Shown: positions 24,684 to 35,362 of the stretch, one piece after another
Numbering within the stretch: the first letter of the stretch is position 1
How the letters are laid out: every line of letters starts with the position of its first letter
Assembly: GCF_002776525.5 (NCBI RefSeq)
Contig: NC_045436.1
Location: 54,042,254 to 54,106,253 of the forward strand
Length of the DNA stretch: 64,000 bases
Source of the DNA: Piliocolobus tephrosceles
Lineage: Eukaryota > Chordata > Mammalia > Primates > Cercopithecidae
Direction: 5' to 3'
Program-made: the position numbers and the translations under genes
The notes under the pieces: generated by a model
What the model was told of the DNA's origin: nothing
The model's database searches: none
The model's input: only the letters and a program-made list of their open reading frames with translations

Positions 24684-25256
24684 TTAGGGGTTACATGGGA
24701 TGCCTGTGGAATGTTGGATGTGCCGCATGTGACAAAATTGTTGAAATTGTGACCTGGCATAAAGTGAACCATTAACAGTTTTAATTTTTGTGGGCCACTC
24801 AATAAATGTAAAAGTTAAAAGTAGACGTTTAATGACATATGAAGTGGACTCTCCAGGAAGGGAGTGTGCACTAATTAGATGAGTGTTGGTATCAACGGTT
24901 ACATGTACATATCTAAGTTTTCCAAATTCAGGGATGTGTTTAACATCTGTTTGCCATAATTGATTAGGTTCTAATCCTCTAGGGTTAACAGCTGTGGATG
25001 AAGGGAACATACTAGTGAGCTGACAATCTGGGCATCGTAGGATAATTTGTTTAGCTAGCCTCTGGGTAAGTTGAAATTGTTTAGTTAAGTTTCTCCAATT
25101 TTGGTGGAAAAACTGACACGATTGGGTGGCTTGGTCAAGCAGTAATGTCATAACTTGTAGGTCTGCTTGTTCATTGCCAGAAGCCAATGGACCAGGCAGA
25201 GAGCTGTGGGCTTGAATGCGTCTGATAAAAATAGGATGTGTACATTGATCTAGCAA
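24684..25256 (-). pseudogene. ERVK integrase remnant
   Basis: A 190-codon minus-strand frame. The first 40 residues (IQAHSSLPGPLASGNEQADL) are the end of RNase H. Next comes the zinc-binding domain, with CPDC at residues 75-78, and then the catalytic core: D104 is present in LWQTDVKH, but the second catalytic aspartate is replaced by valine (V161 in IKTVNGSLY). The frame stops at residue 190, before the catalytic glutamate. The enzyme would insert viral DNA into the chromosome; this copy cannot act. Betaretroviral type is inferred from the NPRGL-x-PN-x-LWQ-x-D core. Confidence 0.85.
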
Positions 25257-25265
25257 TTGCTCAAG

Positions 25266-25505
25266 TCATAGAAAAAGAGCACCCAGGGTGCGCTCGAGAG
25301 TGGACTTAATTAAGGCTGTTTCAAGGTTCTGCAATAAATAAACAGAGCAAGCAGAATCACTAACTATATTGATGGGCTGAGTGGAAAAAGTTTCCAAGGC
25401 TAGTATCACAATCCCCAACCTCAGCTCTCTGAGCTCTAGTAAACCCATATCAAGTAATTGAATTTTGTGACCTCCACCAGACTGCCACCTTTCCATGTTT
25501 ACCAT
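25266..25505 (-). pseudogene. ERVK RNase H remnant
   Basis: A 79-codon minus-strand frame ending just upstream of the integrase frame. It contains LETFSTQPINIVSDSACSVY (residues 38-57). D50 occupies the position of a catalytic aspartate of RNase H, and LLELREL upstream corresponds to the helix with the catalytic glutamate. This is the 5'-most pol sequence left; RT and protease are missing from this provirus. Confidence 0.75.
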
Positions 25506-25739
25506 CTGGCTTTTAACTGTTCCTTAACTAAACTAACTCATGGGCTTTTTATAATCTCTCTTCCTTTAGAGGTTACTGTTTTACTTAAACTGGATTAGGA
25601 AAGAATCACATTAGGGGAAAGAGAGAGATAACAGTGACTATTATTAGAAAAAGGTCTTTCAAATTATTAAATTTTACTTAAATCTTAGCAGAGAATTATA
25701 ATCTGAGGTGGCACTTTTATGTAAAGAACACACAAAATT

Positions 25740-26100
25740 TTGCCATGGGCCACCTGCGGAGCTGGAGAGATGAGCAGGTGGGCCCCAGGGCAGCGGCGGC
25801 TTTGTGCTTGCTTAGGTGCTGCCACTTTTTGTGTGCGCTGCTTCTTTCTGTGCCGCTTTTTCTGGGTATGTCACTCCCTCCCACCACCACCAGTGGGCTG
25901 CTGCTGGCCAGGTGGACTTTCCTGCACGTGCCTCCTGCACCTCCCTAGCAGACCAGCCCCAGCACACTGGGCTTGGGTTCCCATCACCGCCATTGAGTTG
26001 CAGGCTGAAATTTTGGGAGCATTTGCTGGCTCTGGGTTTGCAAGCTACTTGCTGCCAAGCTTTCCCTTTTGCCTACTGCTCACTTGTGCCGCTCCAGCCT
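25740..26100. other. GC-rich segment of unclear origin inside the ERVK
   Basis: A markedly GC-richer stretch with CCACCACCACC and GCAGCGGCGGC, flanked by AT-rich retroviral DNA. It lies between gag and RNase H remnants, where capsid to RT should be. Plus-strand frames of 67-137 codons cross it, but they show no recognisable domain. It could be part of gag/pro of a family I do not recognise, or a foreign filler at the internal deletion. Confidence 0.4.
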
Positions 26101-26345
26101 CTAATGCTTTTTCTTACCTTTTTAGAAGCATTAAGAGAAATGGGTTTGTATAGTTGATTACCTTGCTGCTCTTGAATTACCGGGCAGGCTAAGAGTTCCC
26201 CTTCTAATGCTGCTTGCCTAAGACAGGGTCTCATAGCTCTACTGTATCTGTCATTTTTATTATCTATTGGAGGAGGGGGCTTAGGGAAATCCTCCATTTC
26301 CTCTTTGCTATTTTGGCCCGGAGATAGAGGGGCTGAGGGAAGATA
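26073..26345 (-). pseudogene. ERVK gag remnant fused to truncated 5' LTR
   Basis: A minus-strand frame (26073-26372) starts inside the LTR and continues into gag-like text: FPKPPPPIDNKND, then ACPVIQEQQGNQLYKPIS and KKVRKSIRG. The latter resembles the start of the capsid region in betaretroviral Gag. The usual leader, primer-binding site and matrix start are absent between LTR and gag, so a deletion has joined them. Gag forms the virion core; only a short piece remains. Confidence 0.65.
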
Positions 26346-26796
26346 CTGACTCAAACGACGGATGAATAACATACACGGACAAAGGTTCTGCTTGTCAGTC
26401 AGGCCGAGGGTCCAAGCAACTTACAGACTTTAAGGAGAGTACTGTCAGCGGTGGCCCTGACTCGCTGGCCCTCCAGCATTTATTCAGCATACATTAGGTG
26501 ACAAAAGTCTCAAGTAAACACGATTAGAGGGTAATCAACCTGATCACCTCCCCTCCTGAGAGCACCATCCTACCATACTGCCTGCAAATGATCAAAGGTT
26601 TTAGAATCACATGAGTAAACAAGCTATTTAGATAGACTTCTCTAAATTCCTATGTTAATTACCCTTGCTATAGCTTAAAGAGAATTAGGCTGCCTTCAGC
26701 CAAAGTATCTGAAGCTACATAAAAAACTTTGGGCCTTCCAAGAAGGATTGTGTTTTATTTTATAATTTTCCCCACCATTCTGACTGAACCCCTACA
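26346..26796 (-). repeat. ERVK 5' LTR, truncated in U5
   Basis: About 450 bp, plus-strand text TGACTCAAACGACGG to GAACCCCTACA. It matches the left LTR, but its U5 end lacks the last 25 or so bases that the left copy has next to the flank. The missing bases and the missing primer-binding site point to one deletion. Confidence 0.8.
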
Positions 26797-26802
26797 GCCT
26801 TT

Positions 26803-28292
26803 GATGGTTGAGTGCCACCATTTGGCCCCTACCACCTCAGGATCCTACTATTCTTGTTGTATTTAAATTTCATAGTTGAGTGACTGTGGTTCCCCCTGTT
26901 AGATCTGACACACAAAGAAAAGCAATTACAGGGCTCTTCAAAGATGTAGGTGTTGCACTCACAAATTATTTAGTAAGGTATTGGTCAATGATATATCTTC
27001 TGGATCCTCCCAGCTGGGATGAGTAGGTCTAAAGTCTAATCCACTCCACCATTCCAACTCTTTAAGCCTTTGGTCCCTTCCTCTACATTAAACCAAGGGA
27101 GGTCAGGCATTTCCAACTTTCTCACAGTGGGACATCTTTTAATCCATATTTCAGCAGACCAAGCAAATAAACTATTAGAACTTTTTTTTTAACTCCCCAA
27201 GTTGCAATATTAAAACAGAGTCCCTACTTCATGGACCCAAATCAATAAATTCAGCCTGATCCAACTCTATGTTCTTTTCACCATTATCCCACACCCTTAA
27301 TATCCATTCCCATTCCTGTTCTACAGATTTCTTTTTATATAAATTACAGAACTCAAGCAGTTCTTTTCTAGTATAGTGCACCTTCTCATGGGCCACACTC
27401 TCAACTTCATCTCTAGGGGCCCGCTGGGACTTTAGTCAGTTTATAAGTCTAGAAGCAAACAGGGGTTTTTGAGGGTTGATCCTGAGGAGAATCAACATTA
27501 TCTTGCCTGGCAATTGCCTCAGGGGAGGCCACCACTGTTGCTTCAGGCAGCATAGGGCTTATCTCCTCAGACTAAAGTGGAAAGACTGATGGCAGCATGG
27601 ATCGGGGAGGGATGTTGCCACTACTGAGAATGGGGAAGCTGCTTCTTCTGGCAAAAAAGGCTCATCAGAGTTTACAAACTCAGTGTCCCGAGCTTCATCA
27701 GGGTCCTCCCACATGGTCTCATTTCAAGTTACAAGGTCCCATCATTTTCCAATCAATGCCCTCACTTTAACAGCATACACCTAGTGAGGCTGTGCATGCA
27801 CCTTTTGCTGCAGGTCAATCACTAGCATGATAAGAGCTTGTGCCTGCTTTTTCACAATTTCAATTCTTTCTTTACAGGAGGTAAGACTCGCTCGGGGCAG
27901 TCTTAGCAGATTTGAAGCTTAATATCTGCTTCTAAAGCTGGTGGATAGAATCTCTGAGTTCCTCATTTTCTTTCATCACTTTGTCCAATGAACTTAGGAG
28001 CAACCAGCCAGCATTATTATGTTCCTTCATTCTCCACATATGGTCACAGGTATTATGTATAGAGTCACTAAACCCCTTGCCTCTCATGAGCAATGAATCC
28101 GGGGTGTCAAATGCATTTATTTTGCATAAATCTTTAAACAGTTAATGCCAAGGATTATCAGTCTTCTCCATACTATTAGAAGTAGAATTCTCACCATTTT
28201 GGGCTCTAATCATATTAAGTAGCCAACTCCAGAAACCCCCAAACCAATGGAAAAAAAAAAAAAAACTCCATCCTTAATATTCTGTTCCTCTA
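26803..28292 (-). pseudogene. HERV-L gag region, frames lost
   Basis: HERV-L interior between the nested ERVK and the primer-binding site. By position it is gag, read on the minus strand. No frame of useful length remains. Text such as 27400-27720 is clearly of coding-like composition but carries many stops. A 16-base A run lies at 28250-28265. Confidence 0.65.
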
Positions 28293-28310
28293 CAACCACT
28301 CATGGCACCA
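28293..28310 (-). promoter_or_regulatory. HERV-L primer-binding site (tRNA-Leu type)
   Basis: The minus strand reads TGGTGCCATGAGTGGTTG, starting five bases after the 5' LTR. TGGT matches the CCA end of a tRNA, and the rest is similar to the leucine tRNA site for which HERV-L is named. Confidence 0.7.
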
Positions 28311-28315
28311 AAATC

Positions 28316-28755
28316 TGTATTAATCAGGGTCTTCTAGAGGGACAGAACTAATGGCATATCTATATAAAGTGGAGTTTTTTAAAGTATTAACTCACTTGAT
28401 CACAGGGTGCCACAGTAGGTCATCTGCAGGCTGAAGCTCAAGGAGAGCCAGTCTGAGTTCCAAAACTGAATAACATGGAATCCAATATTCGAGGACAAGA
28501 AGCATCCAGCATGGGAGAAAGATGTAGCCTGGGAGGCTAGGCCAGTCTCCCTTTTCACATTTTTCTGTCTGCTTATATTCTAGCCATCCTGACAGCTAAT
28601 TAGATTGTTCCCACCCATATTAAAAGTGGGTCTGCCTTTCCAAGTCCACTGACAGAAATGTTAATTTCCTTTGGCAACACCCTCACAGACACACCAGGAT
28701 CAATACTTTGTATCCTTCAATCAAATCATGTTGACCTTCAGTATTAACCATCACA
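28316..28755 (-). repeat. HERV-L 5' LTR (MLT2-type)
   Basis: Aligns with 17339-17790 over its full length (TGTATTAATCAGGG to TTAACCATCACA). It is followed outside by GCTAC, the matching target duplication. Confidence 0.9.
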
Positions 28756-28760
28756 GCTAC
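28756..28760 (+). repeat. HERV-L target-site duplication, right (GCTAC)
   Basis: GCTAC, identical to 17334-17338. Confidence 0.9.
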
Positions 28761-31700
28761 ATTATGCTCTATTGCTGTAGGAGTTCACCATTATCATAAA
28801 ATTTAAGAAGCATGTTTCAATAGCTGTATCAGAGGGAGGCATTTGAGACCAAGGGCATGCATATCAAAATATTAAGGCAAAAGATAATATTATGCATTTA
28901 AGGAGGTAAAATTGATATTCTATTTACTATTAATATATAAGCATTCCACTTAAACATTAAATCACTATCTTTGGTACATATAAAAGACTGATAAGACATG
29001 CTGCTGAAGAATAGACAAGAGTAGATCATGAAGAGCCTTGTGCTGTTTTGCAGAGAGTTCAAAGTCCTTGCATTTTAGAATCACATATGAATGATTTAAT
29101 GCCAGGTGTAGAAAGAGACAAAACTTCTATTTACAGAAGCAAAATCTTAGAAAATAAAGATTGACAGTATCAAGTATTTGGAACAAAATGGACATATCTT
29201 TAAAAATATCTATTTTGAGCTAAAATATTTTATTTGGAAAGCACTTTACTATTCATTGACTATAATTCAGTAAAAAGCAAAAGGAGCCCTTATTTTCATA
29301 TTCACAGGATATAGGGATTCCATTTGGAACATATATCAAAAATAGCAATTATAGAATTGTGTACACAGAGACTGTAGTGAGAAAAAAGTCACATTCGTTA
29401 AACCATTGTTGATTTTGAAAATAGCCAATTACTACTGCTTGACTGACAACCATTTTCATATAATTAGCTGCTCAATTAAACACAATGTGTTTTTATTCAA
29501 ATTGCTTCTACGTACAAAAGCAGTAGAAGCAATACATTTCAGGAAGACAGAACATAGCCTCTAACAAAACATAAGAACGGAAATTTATGTCAATATTTAG
29601 GATTCATAATTTATACTGACTTAAGTGCCTTGTTTTATGACATTCTATTTCCCTAATAAGTTTGTATCTTAGGGAAATGTTGAATGGTTTTCTATCCTCT
29701 ATATTACTGCATTTGTTATATGCAGCTAGAAGCATATTTTAAAGAGTAGTTAGGCTGAAAGTTATTCATAACAACATTTGCTTCAGATTTATATTTTGGT
29801 TAAATTCACTTTTGACTTAATATTTTCAATAGATTTTGCTCTAATTTACTAACAAAAATATTTTAAATATAAAAATAATGTTTTGCTTGAAACACTAACA
29901 TTTGAGCAAAATTTTCATTTGATTAGATTTTTCCAATATTTTTGAGGTTATGCTGGTATATCGGCCCAAGCATCATTAGTTTACTCTCTTCTTGATTACA
30001 AGTGCAACTATAAATGGAATGAAATGAAATAAATATGGAAGATTACCAATTGCTATTTGCATCCAACTATGTGCTTAAATATGTTTTCATTTAATATGAA
30101 ATTATTACATCCTGCCAACATTTGAAATGAGATGTAATGACACACAAAATCAGAGGATTTAAAACTAAGAGGCAAACAGGCTGCCTCTACCGGTTATAAA
30201 GAGTGTGCTTATATACATTAGAAATCCAATATGATTATTGAATTTAATCTATTTCAAGAGGAAATTTTCATGTTATCATTCCTCCATCTGTGCTTCCTGC
30301 TATGTGATTCAAAATCATAAAACAAAGTTTTCAAGTATCAGTACAATTATAATAGTTTGCATGAGTTTTTCCAGCTGGTGAATTATAATTTAGCTTACCT
30401 TCAATAAGCAAGTTGTCCCCGTCTTCTGATTTCTACGTCTATTAACACTACTGCAAACATGTGAATTATATTTAACATTGTCAAAACTTATTCTTTACTC
30501 AAACCAACATTTATATAGAATTGTCTCACTAAATTTAAAGTAAAATCACTGTGTTAGATTAGTGGGTTCTAAACAATTGTACCTAATCTTTAAGTTAAAT
30601 TTTTATAATAAGAGTTATTTTATTGAATATGTCCCTATTACCACATGAATTGATTATACAATTGTCTCTATGCTTATATTTTCTGTTTAATCTACACTAT
30701 ACCTAACAGCAAGAATAGCTTTCTTAATTATTTTATTTTACAATAATTCTATTCATCCTTCTAATATTAATTTATTTAACATATATATGTTGATATCATA
30801 TGTAGCAGGCATATTTGAAGGGCTTTAGAAATATTAATAGATTTAACATTAAACCCACCTTCTTCATACTGCAATCTTTAGTCCTCTCACTCCTTTTCTG
30901 AGATCTATAATTGCTTCTTTTACTTTTATTTAGGATCCTTCTCCCATTGCATGTTAAGAACTGAACAATTGGAATATTCCATAGTTTAGTTCAGTTACCT
31001 TGTACTAAAAACTAGGTCACTACTACTTCACCTGTATTTCACTTAAGTATTTAAAATACATTTGTGCTTCAATTGTTGAGAGTTCTAATGTTTAGAAGAA
31101 CTGGTTTCATACTCTGTAAAATGTTGCTGTTCTGGCTTAGTCAAAATAATACAAGCAGTCAAACTTTTATATCTGTAGGTGCACTAGTAAAATAAATAAA
31201 CTAATACAAAAATGTCAGATAATATAGCAACAACTTAACTTGAAAAATGGCTAACAAAAGAGTTTGAATTTTATGTACAACTGGTTAACTTCATACAACT
31301 TCCTTAAATAGCACTGTATCATCACGTACTTTTAGTATGTACATTTTAAATATATCATCTCCTAACCCTCAAAAAGGCAATTTATATATGCACATATATA
31401 CAGAAAAAGATAATTTGTATGTTTTTTTCTAATATAGGTAACAAGTATATATATACATATACCCGCACATACAAATTGACAATAATATAAATATAAAGCA
31501 AATAATTTACCACATTAAAATAGCTTATCTTTAAAAGAGATTACATAACAGATTTATTGTTTAGTAAGATTACAGTAAGTACATTAGATGTTAGCTCATT
31601 AGTATGACTTAATTAAGTAAATATATTTTAAATGTCTGTCATTATGAAGAAATTATTCTTGTATGCTAATTTCAAAACACAATAATAGACATCATTTTAA

Positions 31701-32714
31701 TAATCTGACTAATTAAAGCATTGTTTTACATTTTAATTAATTCACTGAAGAAATATAAATTTCAACACTTTTGAAACAGTTTCATTTTAGAAGATCTGGC
31801 AAGTAATTATTTTACAATGTAGGCTAATCACATTTGATATCCAAAAAGACACACAGGTGATATTTTAATCTGTTAGTAAATACAATGTTTTTATGATTTC
31901 TCTAAATAATTACTTTTGGCTGTGAAATGCATTTTAACTCATTTTTAAGATTTTAATGATTTAACATTTTTAAACTCATGCCATATAAGTAAATAGTAAA
32001 TCAAACATAATGCAGCCTGTAATTATGCAATAAATAATGACTTCTAATTTCTGATATTGTCTTTATCTCATTCATATAAGTAACTTATTTCTTTTTTCTT
32101 TTTTTTTTTTTTTTTGCTTTTCAAACTTCATGAGTAAATTACTACTTTTATATAACTCCAGCTAAAAATATTTAGAATTTAGCATAATCTCAAATAGAGA
32201 TTTTTTAAAGATTTTTATTAGAATTAGTTTATCAGGTATAATTTTAAAAAGATTAGAAGACTATAGGACCCAAACACTTAACATTTTTTACATGTAGAAC
32301 ATTTTTCTACATTCTCCCTCAAATCATGACAATAGTTTCTTGCAAAAAGTTTCCATTTGTTTCTTCAAATGGCATATAAATACATGTGTACACATATACA
32401 TATATTTTAGTCTATAATTTTCAAACTCCCACACACTTAATGTTATAGAAGGAAAGTGACAAATTGCTGATATTTAAGATTTAATAATCTCATACACTGG
32501 GTTGCTATGGAATTAAAGATGAAATAAAATAACTCATGTGCTTCATAAACTCCCTCAATCACCTTTGAGAAGTAGCTACTTCTCAAAAGTTAAAAAAAAA
32601 AAAAAATGCATATATATGGAAAACAAAGATAAATTACAAAATGTCGCTTGTTTCTTTTAAAAACACATCTAGCTTTCATTGTTATATTATTAAAATCTCT
32701 CTTTTAAATGTGAT
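28761..32714. other. Unassigned AT-rich DNA
   Basis: No gene, RNA or confident repeat. Small AT dinucleotide clusters lie near 31380-31470 and a T run at 32098-32115. Confidence 0.45.
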
Positions 32715-33140
32715 TGTTTCAGTTATCAATAGCTGCTTACAAACTGCCACAAATGGACTCTTTTACATCATTTGGACTCTATAATGATGTATTATTTCCT
32801 ATGATTCTAAAGTTGGTGGGGTAGTTCCTCTGCTGCTTTCACCTGGAGGTCTTCACTTGGCCGCATGAAGCTGGTGGTTAGGTTGTGGGCAAACCTTAGT
32901 TGGACTAACTTGGATAACTGACTTTCTTTTCCTCTGAGATTTTTTTTTTTTTCCTGGGCTTTTCCACAACAAAGCGGACATAGAGAGGTGGTACAAGTGG
33001 GCAGAAGGCAAAGTCGCAAATCTTTTTGAAACCTAGACTAAAATTCACCCATCACTTGTGCATCATTATTGGCCAAAGCAAGTTATGATATGCCAGACTC
33101 AATGGGTCAAGAAATAGATCCCACCTCCTAGTTTAAGATC
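32715..33140 (-). mobile_element. Degenerate MaLR-like LTR fragment
   Basis: Text such as ATAGCTGCTTACAAACTGCC at 32730 and TATTGGCCAAAGCAAGTTAT near 33070, followed by CCCACCTCC, recalls mammalian MaLR/MLT1-like LTRs. Divergence is high and the ends are unclear. The minus-strand frame at 32807-33019 is a chance frame within it. Confidence 0.45.
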
Positions 33141-33515
33141 TGTGAAATAAATTTTGGCTGTGTTTAATGTCTTTCTATAAACTCCCTATTATGGTATTAC
33201 TATCACATCTGAAATTTGACTTTGCACTCATATCTGAAGATTGGAACCTCAAGAAGACAGTCTTATTGCTGTCAAAATAACTGTGGTACTGGTGAGTTAA
33301 TAACCTTCTCTAATTCAATTTTCATGTCTGCAACACTGTGTGTATTAAATATACATATCTCTGAGTTACTCTGTAAATGAATTAGGATAATACATAAAGT
33401 GCTTAGCTCAATATCTGGCATATAATATATTCCAGACAATTGTTTATCCTTAACTATTTCTAATAGCCTTTCGGCACTCTAAAAATTATAATCATGAAGC
33501 AGACATGTTATGAAC

Positions 33516-33527
33516 CATAACTTAATT
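33516..33527 (+). repeat. Target-site duplication of L1, left (CATAACTTAATT)
   Basis: Identical to 34728-34739. Confidence 0.9.
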
Positions 33528-34727
33528 TTTTTTTATTTTTTTATTTTTTTATTTTTTATTTTTTATTTTTTTACGCTTCAATTCATCATTTATATCAGGT
33601 ATAACTCCCAATGCAATCCCTCCCCCCTCCCCCCTCCCCATGATAGGCCCCGAGGTGTGATGTTCCCCTTCCCGAGTCCAAGTGATGTCATTGTTCAGTT
33701 CCCACCTATGAGTGAGAACATGCAGTGTTTGGTTTTCTGTTCTTGTGATAGTTTGCTAAGAATGATGGTTTCCAGTTGCATCCATGTCCCTACAAAGGAC
33801 GCAAACTCATCCTTTTTTATGGCTGCATAATATTCCATGGTGTATATGTGGCACATTTTCTTAATCCAGTCTGTCACTGATGGACATTTGGGTTGATTCC
33901 AAGACTTTGCTATTGTGAATAGTGCCGCAATAAACATACGTGTGCATGTGTCTTTATAGCAGCATGATTTATAATCCTTTGGGTATATACCCAGTAGTGG
34001 GATGGCTGGGTCATATGGTACATCTAGATCTAGATCCTTGAGGAATCGCCGTACTGTTTTCCATAATGGTTGAACTAGTTTACAATCCCACCAACAGTGT
34101 AAAAGTGTTCCTATTTCTCCACATCCTCTCCAGCACCTGTTGTTTCCTGACTTTTGAATGATTGCCATTCTAACTGGTGTGAGATGGTATCTCACTGTGG
34201 TTTTGATTTGCATTTCTCTGATGGCGAGTGATGATGAGCATTTTTTCATGTGTCTGTTGGCTGTATGAATGTCTTCTTTTGAGAAATGTCTGTTCATATC
34301 CTTTCCCCACTTTTTGATGGGGTTGTTTGTTTTTTTCTTGTAAATCTGTTTGAGTACTTTGTAGATTCTGGATATTAGCCCTTTGTCAGATGAGTAGATT
34401 GCAAAAATTCTCTCCCATTCTGTAGGTTGCCTGTTCACTCTGATGGTAGTTTCTTTTGCTGTGCAGAAGCTCTTTAGTTTAATCATATCCCATTTGTCAA
34501 TTTTGGCTTTTGCTGCCATTGCTTTTGGTGTTTTAGACATGAAGTCCTTGCCCATGCCTATGTCCTGAATGGTACCACCTAGGTTTTCTTCTAGGGATTT
34601 TATGCTATTAGGTCTAACATTTAAGTCTCGAATCCATCTTGAATTAATTTTCGTATAAGGAGTAAGGAAAGGATCCAGTTTCAGCTTTCTACTTATAGCT
34701 AGCCAATTTTCCCAGCACCATTTATTA
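33528..34727 (-). mobile_element. 5'-truncated L1PA, minus strand, with 12-bp target duplication
   Basis: The minus strand runs from ORF2 (34727, within the NKWCWENW segment) to the 3' UTR and an A-rich tail that reads (TTTTTTA)n on the plus strand at 33528-33571. Perfect 12-bp repeats flank it. It is truncated to about 1.2 kb. The reading frame of the ORF2 C-terminus is intact to its stop at 33695, so this is a fairly young primate copy. The 3' UTR holds the polypurine G-rich tract typical of L1PA. Confidence 0.95.
33618..33639 (-). promoter_or_regulatory. L1 3' UTR G-rich tract (potential G-quadruplex)
   Basis: The plus strand shows runs of C (CCC, six C, six C, four C) separated by single T. 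The minus strand, which is the L1 sense strand, therefore has four G runs, as known for the L1PA 3' UTR. Confidence 0.8.
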
Positions 34728-34795
34728 CATAACTTAATTCTTACTTGGCATGTATAAGGCCTGATCTTAAAAAGAGAAGTCTTTTTAGATGTCAT
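33695..34795 (-). pseudogene. L1 ORF2p C-terminal fragment, open frame
   Basis: A 366-codon frame. Its first 22 or so residues (MTSKKTSLFKIRPY and on) come from the flank upstream of the truncated L1, and L1 sequence starts at about residue 23. The rest is the post-RT and cysteine-rich C-terminal part of ORF2p, with CWRGCGEIGTLLHCWWDC and the end ...MFSLIGGN. The endonuclease and RT domains are absent. ORF2p nicks target DNA and reverse-transcribes L1 RNA; this fragment can do neither. The frame has survived because the copy is young; I see no sign that it is used. Confidence 0.9.
34728..34739 (+). repeat. Target-site duplication of L1, right (CATAACTTAATT)
   Basis: Identical to 33516-33527. 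Confidence 0.9.
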
Positions 34796-35062
34796 TTTTA
34801 TAAATTTATATTAATCTTTGAACTTTTTCTAACAGCACTTTCCCAAATTGCTGAATAAGATCAAATAATATATAATATTTATTCAATGCAAATACATTTT
34901 AGTCAGAAATTTTAAATGTATATCTGCTTAAATCTTTCTTTATGAATCAGAACAATCTTCAGAGTCATGAGCTAAAGTTTATCGGGAGGCTAAACTCCAC
35001 CCTATACCAAATCTTTATCCCAAACCCTGAAATCAAGGATATCTGGGAATTATTATTATCAT

Positions 35063-35362
35063 TTTTTTTAGATGGAATTTCACTCCTGTTGCCCAGGCTG
35101 GAGTGCAATGGTGCAATCTCGGCTCACTGCAACCTCTGCCTCCTGAGATCAAGTGATTCTCCTCCCTCAGCCTACTGAGTAACTGGGATTACAGGCATGC
35201 ACCACCTGCCTGGTTAATTTTGTATTTTTAGTACAAACAAGGGTTTCTCTATGTTGGTCAGGCTGGTCTCAAACTCCCGACCTCAAGTGATCTACTCTCT
35301 TTGGCCTCCCAAAGTGCTGGGAGTACAGGTGTGAGCAACCACGCTCGGCTGCACCCGGCCTG
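35063..35362 (-). mobile_element. AluS-type element, minus strand
   Basis: Reverse-strand Alu from a short T run, GATGGAATTTCACTCCTGTTG, through both monomers to the 5' end CCCGGCC at 35354-35360. Scattered substitutions fit AluS age. The frame at 34942-35178 is an Alu exon-like chance frame. Confidence 0.92.

Larger units (their letters stand above)
21937..26796 (-). mobile_element. ERVK-class provirus nested in HERV-L, internally deleted
   Basis: Two copies of one LTR (21937-22418 and about 26346-26796) bracket a minus-strand retroviral interior with gag, RNase H, integrase and env remnants. Integrase and RNase H text is betaretrovirus-like (ERV class II). A polypurine tract lies directly before the 3' LTR. 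The flanks GCTTTT (21931-21936) and GCCTTT (26797-26802) fit the 6-bp duplication of class II elements with one mismatch. HERV-L sequence resumes on both sides. The interior is only about 3.9 kb: the leader, much of gag, protease and most of RT are missing. The exact family (LTR14/HERVK14-like is one possibility) is not settled. Confidence 0.85.
17339..28755 (-). mobile_element. HERV-L provirus (MLT2-type LTRs), near full length, with nested ERVK
   Basis: Two LTRs, 17339-17790 and 28316-28755, share the same text from TGTATTA to CCATCACA and flank a retroviral interior read on the minus strand. Perfect GCTAC duplications sit outside both ends, so this is one integration event with both LTRs kept. 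The interior without the nested ERVK is about 5.66 kb, close to the usual HERV-L length. A primer-binding site compatible with tRNA-Leu, protease, RT, integrase and dUTPase remnants are found in the expected order. No env is expected or seen for HERV-L. Every coding region is broken by stops and frameshifts, so the copy is inactive. The many differences between the LTRs indicate an old insertion. Confidence 0.93.

Noticed and set aside
25740..26157. Plus-strand frames of 67-137 codons in GC-rich DNA as a possible host gene
   Set aside because: No recognisable domain, no promoter or splice context, located within a provirus on the opposite strand; kept only as an unexplained segment.
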